Shown here: piece by piece, positions 51,646-60,456 of the stretch
Layout of the letters: each line of letters opens with the position of its first letter
Numbering within the stretch: position 1 is the first letter of the stretch
Source: Flavobacterium supellecticarium
GTDB taxonomy: Bacteria > Bacteroidota > Bacteroidia > Flavobacteriales > Flavobacteriaceae
Direction of reading: 5' to 3'
Assembly: GCF_004801375.1 (NCBI RefSeq)
Contig: NZ_SSNZ01000003.1
Coordinates: 214,546-278,545 of the forward strand
Length of the DNA: 64,000 nucleotides
Made by a program: the position numbers and the translations under genes
The notes under the pieces: model-generated
The model's database searches: none
The model's input: only the letters and a program-made list of their open reading frames with translations
What the model was told of the DNA's origin: nothing

Positions 51646-53109
51646 GTGAATCAGCCAAAATCATATTTTTTTCAATCACTTGCCATTATTGCCATTTCGA
51701 TTGTAGCTTTTATTGTTTTTAAATCATTCCTTCCTAAAAAACTGTTTACGGAAACAGGAGGTAATTCTAAAAATGTAGTAATCGACAGTTTGCTTCTGGA
51801 GGCTATTGAAAAAGATAGTATCGATAGAGGAGAAGCGGATACTATTTCCAAACAGCCAATTCAATTTAAGGCTGTGGATGGTATTGTTTTCCCAACGGAA
51901 ACCTTTCAGGATTATAAAGGATTTCAGCATTTGGTTGGATTTTTTGAAAAATTGTTCCAACTGGAAACCAATAAGGAAGGAAAAGTACGTATCGCTTATT
52001 TTGGCGATTCGATGACGGATGGCGATATGATTGTACAGGATTTTCGTTCGAATTTCCAAAATCGCTTCGGCGGAAATGGTGTCGGTTTTGTAAACATTAC
52101 TTCAGAATCAGCAGCATCCCGCGGATCGATAAAACACGAATTTTCGACCAATTGGAAAACACAATCGTATCTGAATGTGAAACGTCCCAAAAAACCGTTC
52201 GGAATTAACGGACATGTGTTTTTTGCAAATGATACTGCTCATGTGGAATGGGTAAAATACAAAGCTTCGAACCTGCAGCATCTTAGTGAATTGTACAATC
52301 CAACCCTATTCTACGGAAAGTCGGGAAATAAAGAAGCTAAAGTCGCCTATAAAGTAGGTAACGATACCATTTATAAAAAACTAAATCCATCCCGACTGGT
52401 AAATAGTTTGACGTTGGGTAGCACGGTTAAAAACCTGAAAGTGGATTTTATCAAAGCGGATTCTATCCCGGTTTACGGATTTAATTTTGATGATGGTAAA
52501 GGTGTGCATGTGGATAATTTTTCGAACAGAGGAAATTCCGGTTTGCCAATCACAACATTCAATACCGAGGTAATGCGCCAATTTCAGGAAAAATTGGGAT
52601 ACGATCTAATTGTTTTGCACTATGGAACCAATGTGTTAAACTACGGTTCGTATAATTATGGATGGTATGAACGCAAAATGACCAATGTGGTAAATCACCT
52701 GAGAGAGTGCTTCCCTGGTGTTGCGATTTTAATCGTGTCTACAGCAGATAAATCGACAAAATACGACCTGGAAATGAAAACCGATTCGGCTGTTGTACCA
52801 CTAACCAATGCACAGAAAAAATATGCCATCCAGTCGCAATCCGGATATATTAACCTGTATACGCTTATGGGAGGGGACGGATCCATGGTGAAATGGGTGG
52901 AAGAAACACCGGCATCAGCAAATAAAGACTATACACACTTTAATCACAGAGGTGCTAAAAAAATATCCGACCTGATCTATAACCAGATCAGTCAGGGATA
53001 TGAGCAGTACAAAAAACTACGTGCGGCCAGAAAAGCACCGGCAGTACCAAAAGCTGTAGTTAAAAAAGACAGTGTGACCGTTAAAAAAGACACTACTCAT
53101 GTGCAATAA
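51646..53109 (+). CDS. SGNH/GDSL-type hydrolase-like protein, membrane-anchored (first of cluster)
   Basis: A 487-residue protein that appears to start at GTG (51646-51648). The N-terminus has one membrane helix (about residues 9-26), so the rest is periplasmic. The SGNH blocks are 'AYFGDSMTDGDMIVQDF' (Ser near residue 121), 'LHYGTNVLNYG' (about 324-334) and 'DYTHFNHRGAKKIS' (His near 431). This fold is used by PatB/AlgX-like glycan O-acetyltransferases and esterases. The C-terminus is a Lys/Val-rich low-complexity tail. It overlaps the next gene by 11 bases. Confidence 0.8.
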   Translation: MNQPKSYFFQSLAIIAISIVAFIVFKSFLPKKLFTETGGNSKNVVIDSLLLEAIEKDSIDRGEADTISKQPIQFKAVDGIVFPTETFQDYKGFQHLVGFFEKLFQLETNKEGKVRIAYFGDSMTDGDMIVQDFRSNFQNRFGGNGVGFVNITSESAASRGSIKHEFSTNWKTQSYLNVKRPKKPFGINGHVFFANDTAHVEWVKYKASNLQHLSELYNPTLFYGKSGNKEAKVAYKVGNDTIYKKLNPSRLVNSLTLGSTVKNLKVDFIKADSIPVYGFNFDDGKGVHVDNFSNRGNSGLPITTFNTEVMRQFQEKLGYDLIVLHYGTNVLNYGSYNYGWYERKMTNVVNHLRECFPGVAILIVSTADKSTKYDLEMKTDSAVVPLTNAQKKYAIQSQSGYINLYTLMGGDGSMVKWVEETPASANKDYTHFNHRGAKKISDLIYNQISQGYEQYKKLRAARKAPAVPKAVVKKDSVTVKKDTTHVQ

Positions 53110-54520
53110 ATTCCTTTTTATACTGCTGTATGCCTTTTATGGTGGACCTGCTTTTTCTCAGGTTGATTCCCTTGAAACGGTAGTCGATACACTGGCTATA
53201 GAAGAGCAACCCGTCGTTTACGGCGATAACAAAATTACGAATACGGCTGCGTTGCAAAAGTTCTTCGAAAAACTATATACGTTGGAAGTCACTGGTAAAG
53301 GAAAAATCAACATTCTACATGTGGGCGATTCGCATATTCAGGCGGATTTGTTCACCGGTGTGGTTCGGAAAAACCTGCAATATAAGTTTGGAAATGCAGG
53401 ACTTGGTTTTTCCTTTCCGTATAATCTGGCGAAAACCAATGGAAGTTACTACATCCGTTATTCATCAAACGAATCCTGGAGCAGTTATCGGAATATAAAT
53501 CCGGTAAATGGAAATCCGGTAGGATTAAGCGGAATTGCGTTAACTACCAATGCTAAGGATTTTGCCGTGGAAATCAACGTAAAAGATCCGGCATACGAAT
53601 TTAATACGCTAAAAATCCTGACACCACAAGATCAGAATCTTTTTGATGTGGCAATCAGTTCCAAAACAATTGTATTGGAATCGAATGTTCCGAAAAAAAT
53701 CAATCATAAAATTAAAAAGGGGGAGGTTATCTCGATCATTGCCGAAAAATACAATATTTCGGTAGCTGAACTGAAACGAGCCAATGGCTTAAAAAATAAT
53801 AACATTCGTGCCGGAAAAACATTGCGTATTCCAACGAATGAAATGCAAAAGAAAAGTATTAAACGTTCGGAGTTTATCCCATTATCGCTAGAACAGCAGG
53901 ATGGGGTTTATACTTATTATAATGCCGAAACGATTAAAAAAATATACCTGTTGCCTAACAAAAATGCATCCAAGTTTGCATTAAACGGATTGGTGTTCGA
54001 AAAAGACAACCCGGGAATTGTTTACAACAGCATCGGTGTTAACGGAGCTAAGTTTTCGGATTATAATAAATACCCGTTATTTTTTGATCAGGTTCCGGCA
54101 TTACATCCGGATTTGGTGATTGTTTCACTGGGCACGAATGAAACCTTTGATAAAATGGACGTTACGGCCTATATGGCACAGTTAAACCAGTTTGTAGAGA
54201 CGATCAAACAAAAAAATCCGGATGCCGAAATAATAGTAATGACACCACCACCGTCGTTGTTATACCGCCGCTCTCTGAATACTTTTGCAGCCGACTATAC
54301 CCGTGAGATTAACACACAATCCGAAAGCAAGCAACATGCGGTTTGGGATATGTTCTCCATTTTTGGAGGATTATACGGTGTGAACAGAAATTACCGTCAG
54401 GGGTTAATGGCTGGCGATAAAGTACATTATTCCAAGGCGGGTTATGAAAAACAAGGAACATTGTTTACGGAAGCCCTTTTACAAGCCTACGAGAATTATA
54501 AAACAAATTTGAAAAATTGA
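53099..54520 (+). CDS. SGNH-type hydrolase-like protein with internal LysM domain
   Basis: A 473-residue protein with a signal peptide (cleavage near 'PAFSQV'). The SGNH blocks are 'LHVGDSHIQADLFTG' (about residues 74-88), 'SLGTNETFD' (about 343-351) and 'DKVHYSKAGYEKQG' (about 439-452). Between block I and block III lies a LysM domain, residues about 198-247, with 'KIKKGEVISIIAEKYNISV' and 'ELKRANGLKN'. LysM binds peptidoglycan or related GlcNAc polymers, pointing to a cell-wall substrate. The catalytic Ser, Asn and His are present. It overlaps the upstream SGNH gene and ends close to the MBOAT gene. Confidence 0.8.
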   Translation: MCNKFLFILLYAFYGGPAFSQVDSLETVVDTLAIEEQPVVYGDNKITNTAALQKFFEKLYTLEVTGKGKINILHVGDSHIQADLFTGVVRKNLQYKFGNAGLGFSFPYNLAKTNGSYYIRYSSNESWSSYRNINPVNGNPVGLSGIALTTNAKDFAVEINVKDPAYEFNTLKILTPQDQNLFDVAISSKTIVLESNVPKKINHKIKKGEVISIIAEKYNISVAELKRANGLKNNNIRAGKTLRIPTNEMQKKSIKRSEFIPLSLEQQDGVYTYYNAETIKKIYLLPNKNASKFALNGLVFEKDNPGIVYNSIGVNGAKFSDYNKYPLFFDQVPALHPDLVIVSLGTNETFDKMDVTAYMAQLNQFVETIKQKNPDAEIIVMTPPPSLLYRRSLNTFAADYTREINTQSESKQHAVWDMFSIFGGLYGVNRNYRQGLMAGDKVHYSKAGYEKQGTLFTEALLQAYENYKTNLKN

Positions 54521-54534
54521 TTACGTTTTTGAAT

Positions 54535-56220
54535 ATGCAAGATTGGTTTGCCCATAATATAACGTCGCTTTTTACCGGAATTACTGGAGAAACAGTAAAA
54601 AATTGGTTTTTATACAATCCGAAAGAGCCGTTGTTGTTTAATACCGGATTATTCCTGGGGTTATTTCTCGTTTTTTATTCGGTCTATATTCTAACCCGAA
54701 AAACGTTTCATCTGAGATTGATCTATGTGATCTGTTTCTCGTTATTTTTCTATTATAAATCCAGTGGAATCTATTTCCTGTTACTACTGGCGTCGTCAGT
54801 GGTCGATTATAATCTGGGGAATATTCTGCACCGAGAAAGCAGAGCAGCCATAAAAAAGATCTATCTCGCTTTTAGTGTGGTGTTAAACCTGAGCTTTTTG
54901 GGTTATTTTAAATATACCAATTTTATAATTGAAAACTATAATGCCCTTTCCGGAGAACATTTCGATTTCCAGAAGATCATCCTTCCGGTTGGAATCTCTT
55001 TTTATACCTTTCAGTCGATCAGCTATATTATAGAAGTATACCGAAAAGAGATTGAGCCAACTAAAAGTTATGTCGATTATCTGTTTTTCGTGTCGTTTTT
55101 CCCGCAATTGGTGGCCGGACCTATCGTACGAGCTAAAGATTTTCTGCCTCAGATATATCAAAAACTGAACATCACTAAAGACGATGTAAACCGGGCATTA
55201 TTACTGATTATCGGTGGATTGGTCAAAAAAACAGTAATTTCCGATTATATTTCAATCAACTTTGTCGATCGGGTATTTGATGCACCATCGAGTTATACGG
55301 CATTCGAAAACCTGATGGCGTCCTATGGATATGCCATCCAGATCTATTGCGATTTCTCAGGATATTCCGATATGGCGATCGGGGTTGCCTTATTACTGGG
55401 ATTCAAATTGCCAACCAATTTCCGTACACCCTACCAGTCGGCCTCGATTACAGAGTTCTGGAGAAGATGGCATATTTCATTATCAACCTGGTTAAAAGAC
55501 TTTTTATATATATCTGTCGGAGGAAATCGAAACGGTTCCTTTGCCGGATTTTTATTCCCGGCGTTGTTTTTCTTTGGATTGATCGTTTGGGGAATCAACT
55601 ATGCGCCTACGAGTAATATTCCATTAATTCTGGCGGTGAGTTCATTGGTTGTGTTTTCGCTGACATTCCTTTTGTCACGTGATAAAGAACGTACGATGTT
55701 TACCAATGTGAACCTGTTAACGACTATGTTACTGGGCGGTTTGTGGCATGGTGCGAGTCTTCGTTTTATTATTTGGGGGGCATTACATGGAGTGGCTTTG
55801 GCTGTTCATAAAATCGTTATCGAATATTTTCCTTCCCAAAAAGAAGAAAAGAAAGGTTTTGGCGGAAAAATAGGACATGTATTTGCTATAATTCTGACGT
55901 TCCATTTTGTAACTTTTTGCTGGATCTTTTTCCGGGCTAAAGATTTTACGACAGCTTTGGAACTGATTCATAATATCGGTAATCTGACATTTGATCCGGA
56001 ACAATGGAAAGTGATTGCGATGGGCTATAAAAATGTGTTTATACTCATGGCATTTGGTTTTATCTGGCATTTCCTGCCTGAAAAAATTGTAAATACCATG
56101 CAGGGAGGTTTCCGGGCGTTGCCAATTGTAGGAAAAGCAATTATTCTCGGATTGGCATATTGGTTGGTTTATGCCACGGCATCGGCAGGACCACAACCGT
56201 TTATCTATTTCCAATTTTAA
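54535..56220 (+). CDS. MBOAT-family O-acyltransferase
   Basis: A 561-residue, multi-helix inner-membrane protein starting at the ATG at 54535 (a TTG at 54517, overlapping the previous stop, is an alternative that would add six residues). MBOAT signatures are 'PVGISFYTFQSISYIIEVYR', 'FPQLVAGPIVRAKDFLPQI' and 'FWRRWHISLSTWLKDFLYI', and the putative active-site His in 'LLGGLWHGASLRFIIWGALHG' is near residue 405. Such proteins move acyl groups across the membrane to partner transferases (AlgI, PatA, DltB types). With the two SGNH genes upstream it forms a candidate glycan O-acetylation system. Confidence 0.88.
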   Translation: MQDWFAHNITSLFTGITGETVKNWFLYNPKEPLLFNTGLFLGLFLVFYSVYILTRKTFHLRLIYVICFSLFFYYKSSGIYFLLLLASSVVDYNLGNILHRESRAAIKKIYLAFSVVLNLSFLGYFKYTNFIIENYNALSGEHFDFQKIILPVGISFYTFQSISYIIEVYRKEIEPTKSYVDYLFFVSFFPQLVAGPIVRAKDFLPQIYQKLNITKDDVNRALLLIIGGLVKKTVISDYISINFVDRVFDAPSSYTAFENLMASYGYAIQIYCDFSGYSDMAIGVALLLGFKLPTNFRTPYQSASITEFWRRWHISLSTWLKDFLYISVGGNRNGSFAGFLFPALFFFGLIVWGINYAPTSNIPLILAVSSLVVFSLTFLLSRDKERTMFTNVNLLTTMLLGGLWHGASLRFIIWGALHGVALAVHKIVIEYFPSQKEEKKGFGGKIGHVFAIILTFHFVTFCWIFFRAKDFTTALELIHNIGNLTFDPEQWKVIAMGYKNVFILMAFGFIWHFLPEKIVNTMQGGFRALPIVGKAIILGLAYWLVYATASAGPQPFIYFQF

Positions 56221-56343
56221 AATATAAGGAAATATTAAGAAGGTATTATGAGCATCATTCTGTTTTTTTGCTAATTTTGAAACAATTCTGCTAAAGCAGA
56301 TGCCTTGAAAACAATCTAATAATTAATCAAAAATAAGTAAACA

Positions 56344-56550
56344 ATGAAAAAATTAATGGCAATTGCAGCGGTAGCGCTTTTCACAGTATCGATGAATGTT
56401 AATGCACAGGAGCAAAAACCAAAAGATAAAAAAGAGTGTTGCTCTGCTAAAGGAAAAGGTGAAGCTAAAAAAGCATGTTGTTCTGCAGATAAAGCTACAG
56501 CAAACACTGAAAAAAAAGCATGTTGTTCTAAAGATGCTAAAAAAGCATAA
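56344..56550 (+). CDS. Secreted small protein with three CCS repeats
   Basis: A 68-residue protein with a signal peptide (residues 1-22, cleavage near 'NVNAQ'). The mature part is Lys-rich and contains three Cys-Cys-Ser units (Cys at 32-33, 45-46 and 60-61), spaced 13 and 15 residues apart, in the pattern KxCCSxK. These vicinal Cys pairs could bind soft metals or form disulfides. It has its own terminator. The family is not recognised; a metal-stress or redox role is speculative. Confidence 0.7.
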   Translation: MKKLMAIAAVALFTVSMNVNAQEQKPKDKKECCSAKGKGEAKKACCSADKATANTEKKACCSKDAKKA

Positions 56551-56565
56551 GGATATTACAACTTT

Positions 56566-56595
56566 AAAAGCCGCTTATTTAAAGCGGCTTTTTTA
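56566..56595 (+). terminator. Terminator of the CCS-repeat gene
   Basis: AAAAGCCGCTT/AAGCGGCTTTT 11-bp stem with a 5-base loop, followed by T. Its core GCCGC/GCGGC resembles the hairpin at 23369. Confidence 0.8.
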
Positions 56596-56653
56596 TGTCA
56601 GAACTTGTTAGGGTAAAAAGTGTAAGATAAGTTTTATGGTTAGTTCGCGATAC

Positions 56654-57526
56654 CTATTTGGAGTTGCGATTGGATTCTATGTCTTTTTTCCATTCTTCCA
56701 CTAATTCTGGGATTCGGGTTACAACTTCACGTCCAAAAATTACTTCGTCGACCAATCCTATATGCATCAGATCAATCAGTCGGCACAAATAGGATTTTCC
56801 TTTCATCCACCAGGTATAATAGTCGTCTATTATTAGATAATTTTTTATTGATTTCCCGGTTTGAGATTGGGCTTCGGATAATTCCCAGCCATCCAGTTGA
56901 GCCGCATAAACACTATCGGACACACGACTGCCGAAAGTAGTGGTGTAATAGTATTCCTTGATTTCCCATATCGCTCTCGGGTTTGTTACCGATGGAAAAA
57001 CACCGTTCGCTCTTCGGGGTAGTACTCGTACCGGAAAATTATCTTCCGTAATGACTGTTAATTCCTTTGGTGCAAAATCACAACTGTATTCTCCTTTATA
57101 CTTGCAAATAAGCATATTGACAATCCCTTTTAAATAAGCATAGTCTTTTTTCTCCTTTTTTTGTTTGTTTAGTGGCAACGGACAATCGGAATTTAATTCC
57201 TTTTTCAAGGAATAAAATAGTTCCTCTGCCTCATTCCGATTCATTAATAGCGGAAAAATGACGTTGGTTAATAATTCTCTTCGGTATTTCATATAAGCAA
57301 TAATATGCCGGCCAAATTCTGTTAGGCCATCATTATTAATCAATTTGCTATAGTTGTAATGATCGTTCTTGAAGGCCTCAATGATTTGTTGAATTGTCGG
57401 AACTACCAGATTGGTTTGTGGATTCGCGGCACTCGGTTTTTTGGTAAAACCAAGCCTTTGATTTAATATTTTAATGTTGGCCCAAAATTCTAACGGCTGG
57501 TTTTTAAATCTTTCGTTTGGTTTCAT
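56654..57526 (-). CDS. Possible PD-(D/E)xK-like nuclease, partner of an XRE regulator
   Basis: A 290-residue soluble protein. A stretch near residue 190, '[20 protein letters not shown]', contains E-x-K in a hydrophobic strand, as in PD-(D/E)xK nucleases, with a Gln-containing segment '[14 protein letters not shown]' after it. The rest is helical, with '[20 protein letters not shown]' near the C-terminus. The start overlaps the XRE gene by 23 bases, as in restriction-enzyme/controller pairs, but no methyltransferase is present. The nuclease call rests only on the ExK pattern and context. A toxin or a regulator of unknown type are alternatives. Confidence 0.45.
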   Translation of the reverse strand: MKPNERFKNQPLEFWANIKILNQRLGFTKKPSAANPQTNLVVPTIQQIIEAFKNDHYNYSKLINNDGLTEFGRHIIAYMKYRRELLTNVIFPLLMNRNEAEELFYSLKKELNSDCPLPLNKQKKEKKDYAYLKGIVNMLICKYKGEYSCDFAPKELTVITEDNFPVRVLPRRANGVFPSVTNPRAIWEIKEYYYTTTFGSRVSDSVYAAQLDGWELSEAQSQTGKSIKNYLIIDDYYTWWMKGKSYLCRLIDLMHIGLVDEVIFGREVVTRIPELVEEWKKDIESNRNSK

Positions 57527-57770
57527 CGGATTTTAATTTCTGTTCAAATGTTGTTATAAACTCGCTTAATGTCATATTCATTGCTTCAACAAAGGATTTC
57601 AATTCGATAAGATCAATCCTTCTTTCGCCATTCTCAATTTTACTGATTAATGACTGTGGAACGCGCAATTGGATCGCCAGATCGTTCTGTCGCATATTGT
57701 TGTCGGTTCTTAAATTATATAAGATTTCCCGCAGTATTCGGTATTCTTTACTATAAAGGCTTTTATTCAT
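57504..57770 (-). CDS. XRE-family helix-turn-helix regulator
   Basis: An 88-residue protein starting at the ATG at 57768-57770; an upstream ATG would add 12 residues. The Cro/C1-type helix-turn-helix is '[20 protein letters not shown]' followed by '[20 protein letters not shown]' (about residues 25-64). Size and layout resemble controller (C) proteins of restriction systems, and its end overlaps the possible nuclease gene by 23 bases. It probably represses or times its own operon. Alternatively the pair is a toxin-antitoxin-like module. Confidence 0.85.
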   Translation of the reverse strand: MNKSLYSKEYRILREILYNLRTDNNMRQNDLAIQLRVPQSLISKIENGERRIDLIELKSFVEAMNMTLSEFITTFEQKLKSDETKRKI

Positions 57771-58235
57771 GAGAACTAAAATATTGATTGTTAACGCATA
57801 TCCCAAATCAGGATGTTGTGGCTACATGAAGGGAATAGTTGTAATATTTGCCATTATAATTTTGAAAAGACCTGAATTATATGCCGTTCAGGATAATAAC
57901 AGTATAATAAAAAGGGATTAAATGAGAAGGTTATAGTAAAATTGAGAAATCAATATTATATTTTTTTGAATTCTTTTTTAAAAGAATCGGGTAATAATGA
58001 CTGCAAGATGTCTGAAAAAGGGAACGAAGTACAGTGATCAATCCTGTAGTTTTATGTAGCATTGTTTGAAACGGATTACAAATATTGATTGATCAATCAA
58101 TTAAAAGCATCCGGATATGTAAATCTTTTAATCGGAATAATAGCGTTGTAATTATCCGTTTAATAAAAAGGGTGAATTTTATTCATTCTTGATGTTTAAT
58201 CGTGATTAGTCTTATACATGACTTACTAATGATAC
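57771..58235. other. Intergenic region without a gene
   Basis: About 465 bases of AT-rich sequence between the XRE gene and the GNAT pseudogene. No supported gene. A stretch at 57833-57854 resembles the promoter region at 18248-18268. Confidence 0.55.
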
Positions 58236-58685
58236 TTACACTTCTATTTGGTAGATCCTTGAAGTTTCTTCCCACGGATGGTGACCATCTCCGATATACT
58301 GGAAGCCGTATTTTTCGTAATAACCGATATGATCCGTGCTAAGATTCAGGTGTTTAAAACCGGCTGTACGGGTATCTTTTTTTGCCAGATCCAATAGTAA
58401 AGAACCATAGGCATGACCACGGTGGGCTTCGGCAATATATATGGCGCAAACCCAAGGTTAAAGATCCATTCGGCTTATAAAATCATTTGCGATCAAACCG
58501 GCACAGCCAATGATTTCGGAATTTTTTTCCAGTAAATACCATTGGGGTAACGGTTGTGCTGCATCGATACAATGACGGATGCAATTTTCATAGATGATAG
58601 CCGGTACTTCCGGCTAGCTTTGTTATAAATACGCGATCGCTGTGTCTGTATATTCCGGCTTTTCCCGGACGGATAGAATTCTCAT
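58236..58685 (-). pseudogene. GNAT N-acetyltransferase pseudogene with three in-frame stops
   Basis: A 150-codon minus-strand frame from ATG 58683-58685 to TAA 58236-58238 is uninterrupted by indels but broken by TAA at codon 21 (58623-58625), TAG at codon 24 (58614-58616) and TAA at codon 76 (58458-58460). The conceptual protein keeps the GNAT core: '[15 protein letters not shown]', 'YIAEAHRGHAYGSLLLDLAK' (acetyl-CoA loop with R-G-H-A-Y-G) and 'STDHIGYYEKYGFQYIGDG'. The stops are one change away from Gln, Trp and Tyr codons. The length equals an intact GNAT, so this is a recent pseudogene. Confidence 0.85.
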
Positions 58686-58788
58686 TGTGATTAAATTTAT
58701 AAATAAGTTATAATTAATCTTATAAATTAAAGAATGTAATACTATAACGAAAGGAGCGTAGCATTGAAATTGCTATTATGATATTGAT

Positions 58789-60060
58789 TTAAGATGACGT
58801 ATCATCATTTTTACCTGGCCGAATGATCATTCGCAACGGCTGGTCTTTCGAAAAATAAGCAACTGTCCAGTTGTATAAAGTTTGCAATCGGTTGCGATAA
58901 GTGACGAGTGACATCAGGTGAATAAACAACCAAACCAACCAGGCAAAAAATCCGTTAAAATGGACTTTCGGTTTTTCAAGGTCAACGACGGCCTTGTTTT
59001 TTCCGATAATGGCCATCGATCCTTTGTCATTATAGCTAAAAGGAGTTAGTGGTTTTTGGGCCACCATAGCCTTAAAGTTTTTCGCCAGATGGCGCGCTTG
59101 TTGAATGGCAACCTGTGCCAACTGCGGATGTCCGTTTGGAAATTTCGGATCGGTTACCTGTATACAGGTATCGCCTACGGCATAGATATTTGGAAACTCT
59201 TTAAGTTTGTTGTGTTCGTCCACCTGCATTCGTTTGCCACGACCATAAACGGTTTCCGGAATACCGTCAAATAGTTTGGCACTTACACCAGCCGCCCAAA
59301 TCAGGGTTTCGGTTTTAATGGTTTTTCCATCGGCAAAATAAACCGTACCATCTACATAATCTTTAACCTGTGAATTTAATCGCACTTTAACACCAAGTTT
59401 CGTTAGTGCTTTATAGGTATTTTGTTGCGAATTGACACTCATCGGAGCCAAAACAGCCTTTCCGCCATCAACCAGATAAATGTCGCTTAAGGTATTGGCC
59501 AGTTCCGGATATTCTTTTCTCATAATCCCGTTGCGCATTTCGGCAAACATTCCGGATAATTCCACTCCGGTTGGTCCGCCGCCGGCAACTACGATTGTTA
59601 ATAGCTGTCGTCTTCTGCGCGGATCTTCACAAATAGCCGCTTTTTCCATTTGTTGTAATAAACGGTTTCGCATTTCGACAGCATCGTTTAAGGTTTTCAT
59701 CGGAATGGCATTTTTACGAACATTTTCCATGCCGAAATAATTACTCTCGGCACCGGTAGCAAATACCAGTTGGTCGTATTCTAATTCGCCATTCGAAAGG
59801 ATTACTTTGTTGTTTTTGGTGTCAACCCGAAGGAGTTCCGCCAATCGGAATGTAATGTTTTTTTTGCCCGAAAATAATTTCCGGAACGGATAACTAATAC
59901 TGGAAGGTTCCAGAAATGCGGTCGCTACCTGATAAATGAGCGGTGGAAAAAAATTATAATTGTTCTTGTCTACCAGTATCACCTGAAAATTGGGATTATT
60001 GGCCAACGCTTTTGCCAGATTGATACCGGCAAAACCACCTCCTATGATGACTATTTTCAT
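58789..60060 (-). CDS. Type II NADH dehydrogenase (NDH-2)
   Basis: A 423-residue flavoprotein of the NAD(P)/FAD-dependent family. 'IIGGGFAGINLAKALANNP' at the N-terminus binds FAD, 'VVAGGGPTGVELSGMFAEM' (about residues 155-173) binds NADH, and 'LIWAAGVSAKLFDGI' with 'IYAVGDTC' complete the pattern. The C-terminal hydrophobic stretch 'GFFAWLVWLFIHLMSLVTY' is the membrane-association region of NDH-2. It passes electrons from NADH to quinone without pumping protons. Monocistronic. Confidence 0.88.
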   Translation of the reverse strand: MKIVIIGGGFAGINLAKALANNPNFQVILVDKNNYNFFPPLIYQVATAFLEPSSISYPFRKLFSGKKNITFRLAELLRVDTKNNKVILSNGELEYDQLVFATGAESNYFGMENVRKNAIPMKTLNDAVEMRNRLLQQMEKAAICEDPRRRRQLLTIVVAGGGPTGVELSGMFAEMRNGIMRKEYPELANTLSDIYLVDGGKAVLAPMSVNSQQNTYKALTKLGVKVRLNSQVKDYVDGTVYFADGKTIKTETLIWAAGVSAKLFDGIPETVYGRGKRMQVDEHNKLKEFPNIYAVGDTCIQVTDPKFPNGHPQLAQVAIQQARHLAKNFKAMVAQKPLTPFSYNDKGSMAIIGKNKAVVDLEKPKVHFNGFFAWLVWLFIHLMSLVTYRNRLQTLYNWTVAYFSKDQPLRMIIRPGKNDDTSS

Positions 60061-60456
60061 ACGCGTAGTATTTTAAAAAACGGAATGTTTTTACAGTAGT
60101 ATTCGTGTTAAATCAACACTATAAATTTACCCATTTACAAACGGATAACCAATTGGAAAACACGATTTCATATAAAATATAACAAAGCATTAACTTTTAA
60201 ACACTATTTTCATCGATACACTAAAAAAAGCGATAAAATAAAATTGAGTCACCAAAATCAGATCCTGTGTTTTTTGAAAAAATGAAACATAATTGAGTCG
60301 GAAGTGTCGATTTTTGAGTCGGAATCGCATATAATGCTGTGTAATTCGCAAAAGGATTGACTTGTAGTTGCAATTCCTGTTTTTTTGTGGAACGATTCTG
60401 TGGAACTTCAAAATCAAATTCTTAAATTTGCACCTCATTAAACGAAACACAGAATC
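60061..60456. other. Intergenic region upstream of ffh
   Basis: About 395 bases between divergent genes, with no supported gene. It contains the ffh -7 element near its right end. Open frames here have atypical composition and are judged spurious. Confidence 0.55.
60423..60430 (+). promoter_or_regulatory. -7 element (TAAATTTG) for ffh
   Basis: An exact TAnnTTTG match 26 bases before the ffh start codon; the -33 element is not clear. Confidence 0.5.

Noticed and set aside
58458..58625. Stop-codon reassignment to explain the three stops in the GNAT frame
   Set aside because: TAA and TAG end many ordinary genes in the window, so the code is standard; pseudogene formation is sufficient.
60190..60450. 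Minus-strand 86-residue frame upstream of ffh
   Set aside because: It covers the ffh promoter, has skewed Phe/Lys composition and no recognisable motif.
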